From Dehalococcoidia bacterium (GTDB lineage: Bacteria > Chloroflexota > Dehalococcoidia > GIF9 > AB-539-J10): a stretch of 11,199 bases of DNA. The stretch spans positions 1 through 11,199 of the forward strand of contig SOHS01000095.1 in the NCBI GenBank assembly GCA_004377135.1, given 5' to 3'. Numbering within the stretch: the first letter of the stretch is position 1; the number at the start of each line of letters is the position of its first letter. Shown here in pieces: positions 1 to 6,861 of this stretch. Both the position numbers and the translations under genes were made by a program. The notes beneath the pieces were generated by a model. That model saw only the letters and a list, made by a program, of their open reading frames with translations. It had not been told where the DNA came from and ran no database searches.

Positions 1-2
1 AT

Positions 3-17
3 TGCAATATTATTGCA
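3..17. promoter_or_regulatory. Fur-family (Zur-type) operator, 7-1-7 palindrome
   Basis: TGCAATA-T-TATTGCA is a perfect palindrome with two 7-nt arms around one central base. This 7-1-7 geometry is characteristic of operators of Fur-family metalloregulators. It overlaps the -35 region of the promoter in front of the adjacent Fur-family gene, so a bound repressor would block polymerase. Autoregulation is the simplest reading. The site lies at the window edge, so it could also serve an upstream or divergent gene that is not visible. The palindrome is seen directly; the regulator assignment is inferred. Confidence 0.7.
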
Positions 18-41
18 TTTAGTTTCTCGCTTCAGTATAAT
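13..41 (+). promoter_or_regulatory. sigma-70-type promoter of the zur operon
   Basis: A perfect -10 box TATAAT lies at 36-41. Seventeen bases upstream is TTGCAT (13-18), a weak -35 hexamer matching TTG only. The -35 lies inside the Fur-type palindrome. Transcription would begin near 47-49, on the GTG codon at 49, so the message is probably leaderless. Confidence 0.6.
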
Positions 42-48
42 AGCGCTT

Positions 49-489
49 GTGGTTCAAGACTCAATTCGAGTTTTGCAAGCTCAGGGGCACAAGGCGACCA
101 GGCCGCGGAAGCTGGTGCTCGAGGTGCTGGAAGAAACCGAAAAACCCCTTTCCCCGTACGACATACAGGGAATTTTGCGCGCCAGGGGTAAATATCTAAA
201 CCACGTTACCATCTATCGCATACTCGATTTGCTTTGCAGCCTCAATCTAGCTCACAAAGTGCTATCCAGCGGTGGATTTGTGAAGTGTAGCTTAGATGCT
301 GTAGCAGGCTGCCATCGTTTTATGGTCTGTCAGCACTGCGGAGCCATTCGAGAATTTGCTGATGAAGGATTATGTCAAGGGGAAAACAAGTTCGCCCGAA
401 ATCTTGGCTTTCACACTGAATATCATCTTTCTGAATTCTCCGGACTTTGTTCCCGGTGTTATAGGAAACAGCCACAATTGGCAGAATAA
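49..489 (+). CDS. zur: Zur-like Fur-family metalloregulator
   Basis: DNA-binding, zinc-sensing repressor of the Fur family, cytoplasmic. I start it at GTG 49 (146 aa), because the upstream in-frame TTG at 13 lies inside the operator and upstream of the -10 box. The N-terminal winged helix includes the NHVTIYRILDLL recognition region. The C-terminal dimerisation part has two structural zinc pairs, CQHC (94/97) and CSRC (134/137). Residues matching the regulatory zinc site of E. coli Zur are present: His69 (LAHKV), Cys80 (FVKC), His89 (GCHRF) and Glu106 (FADEG). The Cys in this site separates Zur from Fur and PerR, so I favour zinc. The end of the gene is 3 nt from the next ORF, pointing to one operon. 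No Shine-Dalgarno is visible at GTG 49, which fits leaderless translation. Family is certain; metal specificity is likely. Confidence 0.85.
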   Translation: MVQDSIRVLQAQGHKATRPRKLVLEVLEETEKPLSPYDIQGILRARGKYLNHVTIYRILDLLCSLNLAHKVLSSGGFVKCSLDAVAGCHRFMVCQHCGAIREFADEGLCQGENKFARNLGFHTEYHLSEFSGLCSRCYRKQPQLAE

Positions 490-492
490 GAA

Positions 493-1119
493 ATGGTCAA
501 ACGAATAGCGCACGAACTCAAAGAGCATCTGCCTTTCACAGCCCTTGGCGCTCTCACGGGAATTATCATCATGGTTATAATAGTTTTAGGTAACGTACCT
601 TCCCATATTTCCCAAACCGTTTTTTACACCCTACATCCACTCCACGTGTTATTGAGCGCACTTGTAACCACAGCTATGTATGTAAGATACAGGAAAGCCA
701 AATTCTGGGTGGCAATTTTGATTGGTTGGACAGGGTCCATCGGCATAGCCACGATAAGCGATGCCATAATTCCTTATCTAGGAGGAAGCTTACTTCATGC
801 CCAAATGGAGTTTCATGTGCCCTTTATCGAGGAATGGTGGATAAATTTCTTGGCATTAGGAGGCATTGCAATTGGCTATTGGAAGCAAACGACCAAAATC
901 CCACACTTTGGACACGTATTGTTAAGTACCTGGGCATCGTTATTCTACATCATGGCATTCGGAAAGGCTGAGTGGATTCCTCTGCTCCCTTTTATTTTCT
1001 TGTTTTTATTCCTTGCGGTCTGGCTTCCTTGCTGCCTGAGCGACATCGTATATCCTCTTCTATTCCTGAGGAAAGAGCCAGAGCTACCTTCACCAGAAAG
1101 ACGAGAAATCGCCAGCTAA
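493..1119 (+). CDS. six-helix membrane protein with internal duplication, zur operon
   Basis: I do not recognise this 208-aa family. It has about six hydrophobic segments, near residues 13-33, 49-65, 71-88, 117-130, 139-156 and 160-181, arranged as two three-helix halves. The halves repeat visibly. F15-x-A-L-G matches F119-x-A-L-G. H48-x2-H51-V-L-L-S matches H138-x2-H141-V-L-L-S. K68-A-K and K158-A-E fall at identical spacing, 20 residues after the first His of each pair. S89-D90-x3-P94 resembles S183-D184-x3-P188. The loop 102-116 is rich in His and Glu. The ATG sits 3 nt after the zur stop, so the two are almost certainly co-transcribed and coupled. Paired His and Asp within membrane helices and linkage to a zinc regulator suggest metal transport or metal sensing, but this is inference. 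The C-terminal tail is charged and probably cytoplasmic. Confidence 0.85.
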   Translation: MVKRIAHELKEHLPFTALGALTGIIIMVIIVLGNVPSHISQTVFYTLHPLHVLLSALVTTAMYVRYRKAKFWVAILIGWTGSIGIATISDAIIPYLGGSLLHAQMEFHVPFIEEWWINFLALGGIAIGYWKQTTKIPHFGHVLLSTWASLFYIMAFGKAEWIPLLPFIFLFLFLAVWLPCCLSDIVYPLLFLRKEPELPSPERREIAS

Positions 1120-1130
1120 ACCATCCCAAG

Positions 1131-1146
1131 AAAATCTTTTGATTTT
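1131..1146 (+). terminator. weak A/T hairpin after the zur operon
   Basis: AAAATC-TTTT-GATTTT forms a perfect 6-bp stem with a 4-nt loop, beginning 11 nt after the stop codon. It is A/T-rich and not followed by a U-tract beyond its own 3' arm, so termination activity is doubtful. Confidence 0.25.
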
Positions 1147-1179
1147 GACGGGTGGATAATAGTGGCAAGACTTCGTGGT

Positions 1180-1208
1180 TTGATTAAGTGATAAATGTCG
1201 CCTATACT
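1180..1208 (+). promoter_or_regulatory. sigma-70-type promoter for ftsY-lgt
   Basis: TTGATT (1180-1185) and TATACT (1203-1208) are separated by 17 nt, giving a good consensus promoter. Predicted initiation is near 1215, leaving a leader of about 33 nt that contains the GGAGG ribosome-binding site of ftsY at 1239-1243. Confidence 0.6.
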
Positions 1209-1247
1209 TATGCTACTACATAAGGCACCCTTGATTACGGAGGCGGC

Positions 1248-2168
1248 TTGTTCGATTTGTTAAAAAAGACTGAACCGGGAGTAAAAAGAGGCAAGGAAAC
1301 CTGGTTCAGCAAGATAGCTAATATTTTTAACCGGGACACCTTTGGGGACGAAGTCTGGGAGGAATTGGAAGAGTTACTTGTCTCGGCTGATGTTGGTGTA
1401 GAGACTACGAACAAACTCCTAAATAAAGTCAAACAGCGGATGAAAACGGACGAGCTTTCAGAGGTATCTCAGATAAGGGAAACCTTGAAAGGGGAGATGG
1501 TAAGCTTATTGAGCATCCCTCAGACAGCAAATCCGACCCCAAAGCAAAGTGGGGAATTCCCTCATATCATCCTTGTGGTCGGCGTAAATGGCTCAGGCAA
1601 GACGACGAGCATTGCCAAGCTGGGCTATAGTTTTACCTCGAAGGGAAACCGAGTTATACTAGCGGCAGCGGATACCTTCCGGGCAGCAGCTATTGAGCAA
1701 CTTAAACACTGGGGAGGGAAAGTAGGTGCCGAAGTCATCGCCCATCAACCTGGTGGTGACCCCGGAGCGGTTGCCTATGATGCTGTTCAGGCTGGCTGTA
1801 GCCGCCATGCTCAAGCGGTGATTATCGATACTGCTGGTCGCCTTCATACCAAGTTTAATCTCATGGAAGAACTCAAGAAAATAAAGAGAGTGGTAGCTAA
1901 GCAAGATGCTTCGGCCCCTCATCAAGTTTTGCTGGTAATGGACGCTACCACAGGACAAAATGGCTTGGCCCAAGCCAAATATTTTACCGAAGCTATGGGC
2001 GTCACCGGTATTTTCCTATCCAAGCTGGATGGTACAGCCAGAGGCGGCATAATATTTGCCATCTGCGACCAGTTAAATATACCGCTTTCTTATATCGGTA
2101 CTGGCGAAAAATTACAAGATATGGCTCCCTTTGATGCTGAGGCCTTTGTTAATGCTATTTTCTCTTAA
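1248..2168 (+). CDS. ftsY: signal recognition particle receptor FtsY
   Basis: SRP receptor GTPase (306 aa). It docks SRP-bound ribosomes at the membrane and delivers inner-membrane and secretory proteins to SecYEG, and its GTPase works as a heterodimer with Ffh. An N-terminal four-helix N domain (about 1-95) is followed by the G domain: P-loop GVNGSGKT (112-119), DTFRAAA (142-148), DTAGR (194-198), SKLDGTARGG (258-267, normally TKLD) and the closing GTGEKLQDMAPFDAEAFV. The long acidic A domain seen in E. coli is absent, so this is a minimal NG form, common outside the proteobacteria. The start is TTG, chosen because GGAGG lies 4 nt upstream and the protein begins MFDLLKK, as is typical of short FtsY. 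The gene lies 18 nt upstream of lgt, probably in the same transcript. Confidence 0.95.
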   Translation: MFDLLKKTEPGVKRGKETWFSKIANIFNRDTFGDEVWEELEELLVSADVGVETTNKLLNKVKQRMKTDELSEVSQIRETLKGEMVSLLSIPQTANPTPKQSGEFPHIILVVGVNGSGKTTSIAKLGYSFTSKGNRVILAAADTFRAAAIEQLKHWGGKVGAEVIAHQPGGDPGAVAYDAVQAGCSRHAQAVIIDTAGRLHTKFNLMEELKKIKRVVAKQDASAPHQVLLVMDATTGQNGLAQAKYFTEAMGVTGIFLSKLDGTARGGIIFAICDQLNIPLSYIGTGEKLQDMAPFDAEAFVNAIFS

Positions 2169-2186
2169 ACCGAAAGGAAAAGATAA

Positions 2187-3032
2187 ATGCTAACTATCAG
2201 CATAGACCCGGTTGCTTTCACCATTGGCTCCCTAGAGATACGGTGGTATGGAATTATGGCAGCTATAGCGGTTGCGTCGCTGCTAGTCATTATGCTCAGG
2301 GAAGCAAAAAGGCTAGGCATCACGCGTGATATCTACAGCATTTTCCTCTGTGGTGTTATTGGCGGTATTATCGGAGGTCGGCTAGCATATGTAATCTATT
2401 ACTGGGAGCATTTCATGGCAAACCCCCGAGAGATTATTGGATTTGCTGGCCTTGCTCAAATGGGGATGATTATCGGCATAATTGTGGCAGCATTGATTTA
2501 TATGGGGGTAACGAGAATGCGCTTCTCCACGCTACTTAGCGTAGGCGATGCCTTTATTGTGGGGGCGTTTTTAGCCCTTGCCATAGGCAGGATTGGTTGC
2601 ACCCTCAACGGCTGCTGCTCTGGCCAGCCCAGTCCATTTGATTTTTTCCCGTTGGCGGTGATCTACACACCTCGGAATACCATGGCGCCTGAATATTGGG
2701 GGGTGCCACTATACCCTACTCAGATTTATCACGTATTATGGAATCTGATAGTTTTTGCTATAGTTTGGCGATTTCGGGGAAAATTTAAACCTGAAGGCGG
2801 CCTCCTGCTTTTTGGTTTTTCTATTTATGCCATCGGTGATCTTAGCTTGAGGTTTCTCCGTGCCGGACGCGAACCATTACTTTGGGGTATTGATAACGCC
2901 CAATTTGTTGACTTAGCCATATTGGTGATTTTCCTGCCCTGGCTTATTATTAAACTCCGCCAATTCAATAAACAAGCTTTGGTGACCGAGCTTGTTAACG
3001 AAGCTGAGCAGGAGCAAAATCACGGAGATTAA
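2187..3032 (+). CDS. lgt: prolipoprotein diacylglyceryl transferase
   Basis: Integral membrane enzyme (281 aa). It transfers diacylglycerol from phosphatidylglycerol to the lipobox cysteine of exported prolipoproteins, the first step of lipoprotein maturation. The N-terminus (IGSLEIRWYGIMAAIAV) and about seven hydrophobic segments fit the family. The signature arginine is R135 in GRIG, followed by N141-G-C-C; Cys138 replaces the Asn of E. coli-type enzymes. YPTQIYH and a C-terminal FLRAGREP, with R228 as probable counterpart of E. coli R239, are also present. Odd point: the usual HGG-x2-G stretch reads MGMIIG (92-97), so the conserved His is missing. Ribosome-binding site AAAGGAAA precedes ATG by about 7-8 nt. 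The 3' end overlaps convergent recJ by 38 nt. Its substrates would include the three lipobox proteins downstream. Confidence 0.92.
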   Translation: MLTISIDPVAFTIGSLEIRWYGIMAAIAVASLLVIMLREAKRLGITRDIYSIFLCGVIGGIIGGRLAYVIYYWEHFMANPREIIGFAGLAQMGMIIGIIVAALIYMGVTRMRFSTLLSVGDAFIVGAFLALAIGRIGCTLNGCCSGQPSPFDFFPLAVIYTPRNTMAPEYWGVPLYPTQIYHVLWNLIVFAIVWRFRGKFKPEGGLLLFGFSIYAIGDLSLRFLRAGREPLLWGIDNAQFVDLAILVIFLPWLIIKLRQFNKQALVTELVNEAEQEQNHGD

Positions 3033-4680
3033 GGCTTAGCACCTCTTCTCCATTCCAGCGACTTTTTTCCAGGTTATACACGATATCTACGCGAGATGGA
3101 ATCTCTTTCCTTGTTCTCCGCGACTCAAAATCTACAGCTTGCCAGGTTATGTTTCCTTGTTTGAGTTTTAGTCTCAGCCATTCGCCCTGGTTACCGAAGT
3201 TACGACACTCGATTACCTCGACCTGCCGGGTGAGAAAGGTCGGCTGTGGGTTGCCTCGACCAAAAGGGCTCAATTTTTGGATAAGGTTAAAGGTCTCTAC
3301 ACTAAAAGTAGATAAGGGAAGCTCGGCATCAATCACTATTTCCGGGCGAAGGTCAAGCTGACCTAATTGGTCCGTAGCTAGTCTGGTAATATAATCCTCT
3401 AGCTGAGCCAAATTTTGGCGTGTTACGGTGAAGCCAGCGGCTAAGGGATGGCCACCAAAGGTAGTAAGCAGGTTATGGCATTCTTTTAAAACAGCTGTGA
3501 TGTCGAATTCAGGTATACTACGACAGCTACCCTGACATAGCTCAGGGCCTAAACTGATGATAATGGCAGGCTTGTAAAATTCATCTACGAGCTTGCCAGC
3601 AACAAGCCCGATAACACCGATGGAGTAGCTTTCGTCACCGTCTATAAGCACCGGCAGGTGTAGTTTGGCAGCCAGTTTCTCCCTCGCTCGGCTTAATACT
3701 TCATTGGTTAATTTTTGTCGCTCGGCATTCCTCCTCTCTAGCTCCAGGGCCAGGAGGCGAGCTTCCTCTGGTGACTGAGTAGTGAGCAGCTGGTAGCTGG
3801 TGGAGGCATTGTCCATCCTGCCAGCAGCATTGAGACGAGGTCCCAGTACCCAGGAGATATCTTTAGTATCAAGTTCACCTGGCTTCAGTCCGGCCAATTT
3901 ACCCATTTCTTGAATTCCCACGCGGGAGCTATTATTAAGCTCTCTCAGCCCTTTCTTCACCAGGTACCGATTCTCACCAACGAGAGTAACTAAATCGGTA
4001 ACAGTGGCTAAAACTACTAATTCCATCAATCCAGCTAGCCATTTCTCCCGGCTATCTTTATGGAATAGCGCTTGCAGAAACTTGAAGGCAACACCAGCAC
4101 CAGCCAAATCTGGATAGGGGTACATCGAATCCTTTCGCTTCGGGTCAATTACAGCTACGGCTCGAGGCAAGCTCCCTAACGGAATGTGATGGTCGGTGAT
4201 AATCATATCCATTCCCATTTCTCGAGCCTGTTTCACCTCTGTAAGGTCAGTTACGCCACAATCAACAGTAATAACCAAACTGGCCCCCTGTGCCTGAAGC
4301 TTCTCCAGAGCTGAAATCTTTAATCCGTGGCCTTCGTTGACGCGGTCAGGAATATAGGTAATAACTTCAGCGCCAAGCCTTGACAGTCCCTCGACAAGAA
4401 TAACTATGGCTGTAACGCCATCAACATCAAAGTCACCATAGATGGCAATCTTTTCCCGGGCAAGCACGGCCTTATAGACCCTGCTTACAGCCTGTGATAT
4501 ATCAGGAAGGAGGAAGGGATTACCCTCCAGCCTACGGTCAGCAGACAAAAAAGGGTCGATGTCCTCTAGCTTAACACCACGATTGTAGAGAAGTTGAGCA
4601 ATCAGAGGAGAAAAGTCAGAAGCATTTAAATATTCATCAGGCACTGGAGGCAGGATTTTCCATTGAGCCCGTTGATTCAA
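2995..4680 (-). CDS. recJ: single-stranded-DNA-specific exonuclease RecJ
   Basis: Mn-dependent 5'-3' ssDNA exonuclease (561 aa) acting in recombinational repair, mismatch repair and base-excision repair. DHH-superfamily motifs appear in order: DFDVDG (83-88), EGHGL (116-120), VDCG (139-142) and DHH (163-165). The DHHA1 part carries LGPRLNAAGRMDNA (279-292), GSCRSIPEFDI and GGHPLAAGF (409-417). The C-terminal OB-like region (WLRLKLKQGNITWQAVDFE) follows, and the total length is normal for RecJ. The start is TTG at 4680: GAGGT (plus-strand 4687-4691) sits 6 nt upstream, and the nearby ATG at 4663 is out of frame. It is transcribed divergently from mtaB and convergently with lgt. The 3' end overlaps lgt tail-to-tail, so mutual interference is possible. 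Confidence 0.95.
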   Translation of the reverse strand: MNQRAQWKILPPVPDEYLNASDFSPLIAQLLYNRGVKLEDIDPFLSADRRLEGNPFLLPDISQAVSRVYKAVLAREKIAIYGDFDVDGVTAIVILVEGLSRLGAEVITYIPDRVNEGHGLKISALEKLQAQGASLVITVDCGVTDLTEVKQAREMGMDMIITDHHIPLGSLPRAVAVIDPKRKDSMYPYPDLAGAGVAFKFLQALFHKDSREKWLAGLMELVVLATVTDLVTLVGENRYLVKKGLRELNNSSRVGIQEMGKLAGLKPGELDTKDISWVLGPRLNAAGRMDNASTSYQLLTTQSPEEARLLALELERRNAERQKLTNEVLSRAREKLAAKLHLPVLIDGDESYSIGVIGLVAGKLVDEFYKPAIIISLGPELCQGSCRSIPEFDITAVLKECHNLLTTFGGHPLAAGFTVTRQNLAQLEDYITRLATDQLGQLDLRPEIVIDAELPLSTFSVETFNLIQKLSPFGRGNPQPTFLTRQVEVIECRNFGNQGEWLRLKLKQGNITWQAVDFESRRTRKEIPSRVDIVYNLEKSRWNGEEVLSLNLRDFAPAQLR

Positions 4681-4719
4681 TTTAGCACCTCAGTTTAATG
4701 ACCTTGGCTAGAATCGCTA

Positions 4720-4746
4720 ACTATATCACAGAAAAGGCTTTAACAA
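4720..4746 (-). promoter_or_regulatory. possible recJ promoter
   Basis: On the minus strand TATAGT (plus 4720-4725) could be a -10 box and TTGTTA (plus 4741-4746) a -35. The spacer is only 15 nt, so this is tentative. The -35 would abut the hairpin repeat at 4749. Confidence 0.3.
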
Positions 4747-4748
4747 AA

Positions 4749-4826
4749 TGTCTTTGCGAGCGAAGCGAAGCAATCTCACATCCTTTTTAGAGATTGCCAC
4801 GTCGCCTGCGGCTCCTCGCAATGACA
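4749..4826. repeat. 78-bp imperfect inverted repeat (MITE/REP-like)
   Basis: The outer ends are TGTCTTTGCGAG (4749-4760) and CTCGCAATGACA (4815-4826), complementary apart from one base. The inner arms GCAATCTC (4770-4777) and GAGATTGC (4790-4797) are perfectly complementary around a 12-nt loop. The left interior has GCGAAGCGAAGC and the right has diverged GTCGCCTGCGGCTCC, so the full element folds as one long interrupted hairpin. It contains no ORF. Intergenic elements with the GCGAGCGAAGC / CTCGCAATGACA theme are dispersed in many bacterial genomes. It lies between divergent recJ and mtaB and could act as a bidirectional transcript end or insulator. No target duplication is obvious. Confidence 0.75.
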
Positions 4827-4868
4827 AGTGGGGCTTCCTAACCAGCAAAACCACGGATTAAGCGTAAT

Positions 4869-4898
4869 TTGACCACTCAGCCCCGCAATAAATATAAT
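4869..4898 (+). promoter_or_regulatory. strong promoter giving a probable leaderless mtaB mRNA
   Basis: TTGACC (4869-4874) and a perfect TATAAT (4893-4898) are separated by 18 nt. The mtaB ATG begins 9 nt after the -10 box, at the expected transcription start, and no Shine-Dalgarno lies between. A leaderless transcript is the likely outcome. Confidence 0.65.
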
Positions 4899-4906
4899 CC
4901 ATGTAA

Positions 4907-6208
4907 ATGAGGATAGCTTTCTACACATTAGGGTGTAAGCTCAATCAGGCCGAGACGGAATCTCTGGCTAGTCGTTTTAGCCAAGCCGGATTTCAACTTG
5001 TTTCCCCTGGTGACAGAGCAGATATTTATATTGCCAATACTTGCACAGTCACCCACATTGCCGACCGCAAGTCACGCCACTGGCTCAGGCTGGCAAGGCG
5101 AAGAAATCCCCAGGCCTTAATTATTGCCACCGGCTGCTATGCTCAAAGAAATCGCCAAGAGCTAACCCAGCTGGCTGACATCGTAGTTGATAACAAAGAG
5201 AAAGAGCATCTGCTGGCCCTCACCCGAACTTTTTCCCTCGAAAGGAGAGGACTGGGTGATGGTGAAACAAAGCAATCTCAGGTGCTCGCTGCCACCGCCA
5301 GAACTCGCAGTCTGATAAAGATTCAAGATGGCTGTCATAGCCCCTGCACATATTGCATTGTGCCCAAAGTAAGGCCCCACGAATATTCCGTGCCCGCTTC
5401 CCAGATAATTGACGAAGTGAATCAAAAGGTGACCCGAGGTTACAAAGAAGTCGTTCTCACCGGGACGAAGGTCGGCGCTTATAGAGACGCTGTCCCGAAC
5501 GCTAGCGAAGGATCTAGTATTGACCTCAGGGATTTGTTCCAGCGTATTCTTAGCAGTACCGGCGTCGAGAGATTACGTCTCTCGTCGTTACAGCCTTCGG
5601 AAATATCCTCTGGGTTTCTTACCTTGTGGCAAGATGAAAGGCTCTGTCGGCATTTCCACTTAGCGCTGCAAAGTGGAAGCGAGACCGTGCTGCAAAGGAT
5701 GAGGAGGAGCTACTCTCTGGACCAGTATCAGAGAACAGTAAATTTGATTAAAGATACGATACCAGAGGTCGCCATCACCACAGATATCATAGTTGGTTTC
5801 CCCGGGGAAAGCGCTGAAGAATTTGAACAGAGCTACTCTTTTTGCCAGCAAGCTGGCTTCGCCAACATCCACGTCTTCCCATACTCACCCCGCCCTGAGA
5901 CAGCGGCAGCCGGGATGCCCGAGCAGATAAAAGACAAAGTTAAAGCAGAGCGTAACCAGCGGATGCTAGAGCTATCTCGAAGTTCACGGCGTAACTTTTG
6001 TGAGCAGTTCTTGGGGCAAACTATGCCGGTCCTGTGGGAGAAGGAAACAAGCCCCGGAAGCGGTATATACTCAGGGCTGACCGGCAACTACATCAGGATA
6101 TTTGCTCACAGCGAAAAGACCCTGGATAATGAGATAACATCTGTTAAGCTCGTAGGATTTCATAACCAGGAAATGTGGGGAGAATTAGTGAATGAAAATC
6201 CAGGTTAA
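4907..6208 (+). CDS. mtaB: tRNA (N6-L-threonylcarbamoyladenosine(37)-C2)-methylthiotransferase MtaB
   Basis: Radical-SAM methylthiotransferase (433 aa). It converts t6A37 to ms2t6A37 in tRNAs reading ANN codons, using two [4Fe-4S] clusters. The N-terminal UPF0004 domain supplies three cluster cysteines: C10 in TLGCKLNQ, C46 in NTCTVT and C77 in ATGCYAQ. The radical-SAM CxxxCxxC is C143-HSP-C147-TY-C150. A TRAM-type RNA-binding domain closes the protein (about 365-430). GCKLNQ with NTCTVT and ADRKSR separates MtaB from MiaB (GCQMN) and RimO. The start ATG directly follows a TATAAT box and has no ribosome-binding site, consistent with leaderless initiation. The last 17 nt overlap the next gene, so the two are coupled. 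Confidence 0.93.
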   Translation: MRIAFYTLGCKLNQAETESLASRFSQAGFQLVSPGDRADIYIANTCTVTHIADRKSRHWLRLARRRNPQALIIATGCYAQRNRQELTQLADIVVDNKEKEHLLALTRTFSLERRGLGDGETKQSQVLAATARTRSLIKIQDGCHSPCTYCIVPKVRPHEYSVPASQIIDEVNQKVTRGYKEVVLTGTKVGAYRDAVPNASEGSSIDLRDLFQRILSSTGVERLRLSSLQPSEISSGFLTLWQDERLCRHFHLALQSGSETVLQRMRRSYSLDQYQRTVNLIKDTIPEVAITTDIIVGFPGESAEEFEQSYSFCQQAGFANIHVFPYSPRPETAAAGMPEQIKDKVKAERNQRMLELSRSSRRNFCEQFLGQTMPVLWEKETSPGSGIYSGLTGNYIRIFAHSEKTLDNEITSVKLVGFHNQEMWGELVNENPG

Positions 6209-6413
6209 GGTAAAGCCCGGTTCCAAGACCGAAGAGCTAAGCCGTGAAGGGGATAGCTTTATAGTCCAAGGTCAAGAGCCGCCCAGGGAGGGCAAGGCCA
6301 ACCAGGCAGTCATCAAATTACTGGCAGAGCATTTCGGCGTTCCCCAGAGCAGGGTCAGGATTCTCAGCGGCTTTGGAAGCAGGAATAAAGTCATCGAGGT
6401 TGCAGAAGAGTAG
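6192..6413 (+). CDS. DUF167 / YggU family protein (UPF0235)
   Basis: Small protein (73 aa) of the YggU/UPF0235 family, whose biochemical role is not established. It shows the whole family pattern: VKVKPGSK near the start, the central PPREGKANQAVIKLLAE (30-46), then GVPQSRVRILSGFGSRNKVIEV. Length is typical of short family members. The ATG lies inside the 3' end of mtaB (17-nt overlap) with GGGGAG at 6177-6182 as ribosome-binding site, so translational coupling to mtaB is likely. No clear terminator follows. Confidence 0.88.
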   Translation: MKIQVKVKPGSKTEELSREGDSFIVQGQEPPREGKANQAVIKLLAEHFGVPQSRVRILSGFGSRNKVIEVAEE

Positions 6414-6758
6414 CAAGATAGGACTGCTCTGCACTTACGCAAAGCAACTGAATTTGAATTGGCACAAGGCGTGCATTCTTATTTCAATTAGGCAGCTTGG
6501 TATTTTCAAGGGAGATGCTACCCTGTTGGCATGGTCACAATAATAAGGCATATTTTAGCTTTATTCTGCAGGAGAATTAGGTAAACTAGCCCAAGACCCT
6601 ATTTTGTTCGTGAAGTCCATTATGTCCCAGTCTGCCTCAAACATTTTAACGTCAAATTAACGTTAATTAGGGTCATATTACGCTTATCGCGGAGTTGTAT
6701 GTCCCTTAGCTAATAACAGAATAGCTTTCTGCGCAATTTAGGTTTTCACGTGCACGTG

Positions 6759-6813
6759 TTCATCCCTATGTTCGTTCATTGCTGACGCCTTGACTGTGTA
6801 GTATTCCTCGCAC
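6759..6813 (+). repeat. shared upstream block, copy A
   Basis: Copy upstream of the RCC1-type lipoprotein. From CATCCCTATGTT (6761) it aligns without gaps to copies B and C for about 53 nt, at roughly 72% identity to C by eye. The TGTGTAGTA core is conserved. It ends 74 nt before the start codon. Confidence 0.65.
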
Positions 6814-6861
6814 ACAGCAGGAAAGACTACTGTTGACTTCCCTAGTGAGAATTTAATATCT

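Noticed and set aside
13..48. Upstream TTG start (position 13) giving a longer regulator
   Set aside because: It lies inside the palindromic operator and upstream of the TATAAT box, so it would not be on the transcript. The extra 12 residues are not part of the Fur fold.
726..971. 81-aa frame inside the membrane protein gene
   Set aside because: It is an out-of-frame shadow with no hydrophobic segments or ribosome-binding site, while the overlapping frame has a clear duplicated membrane architecture.
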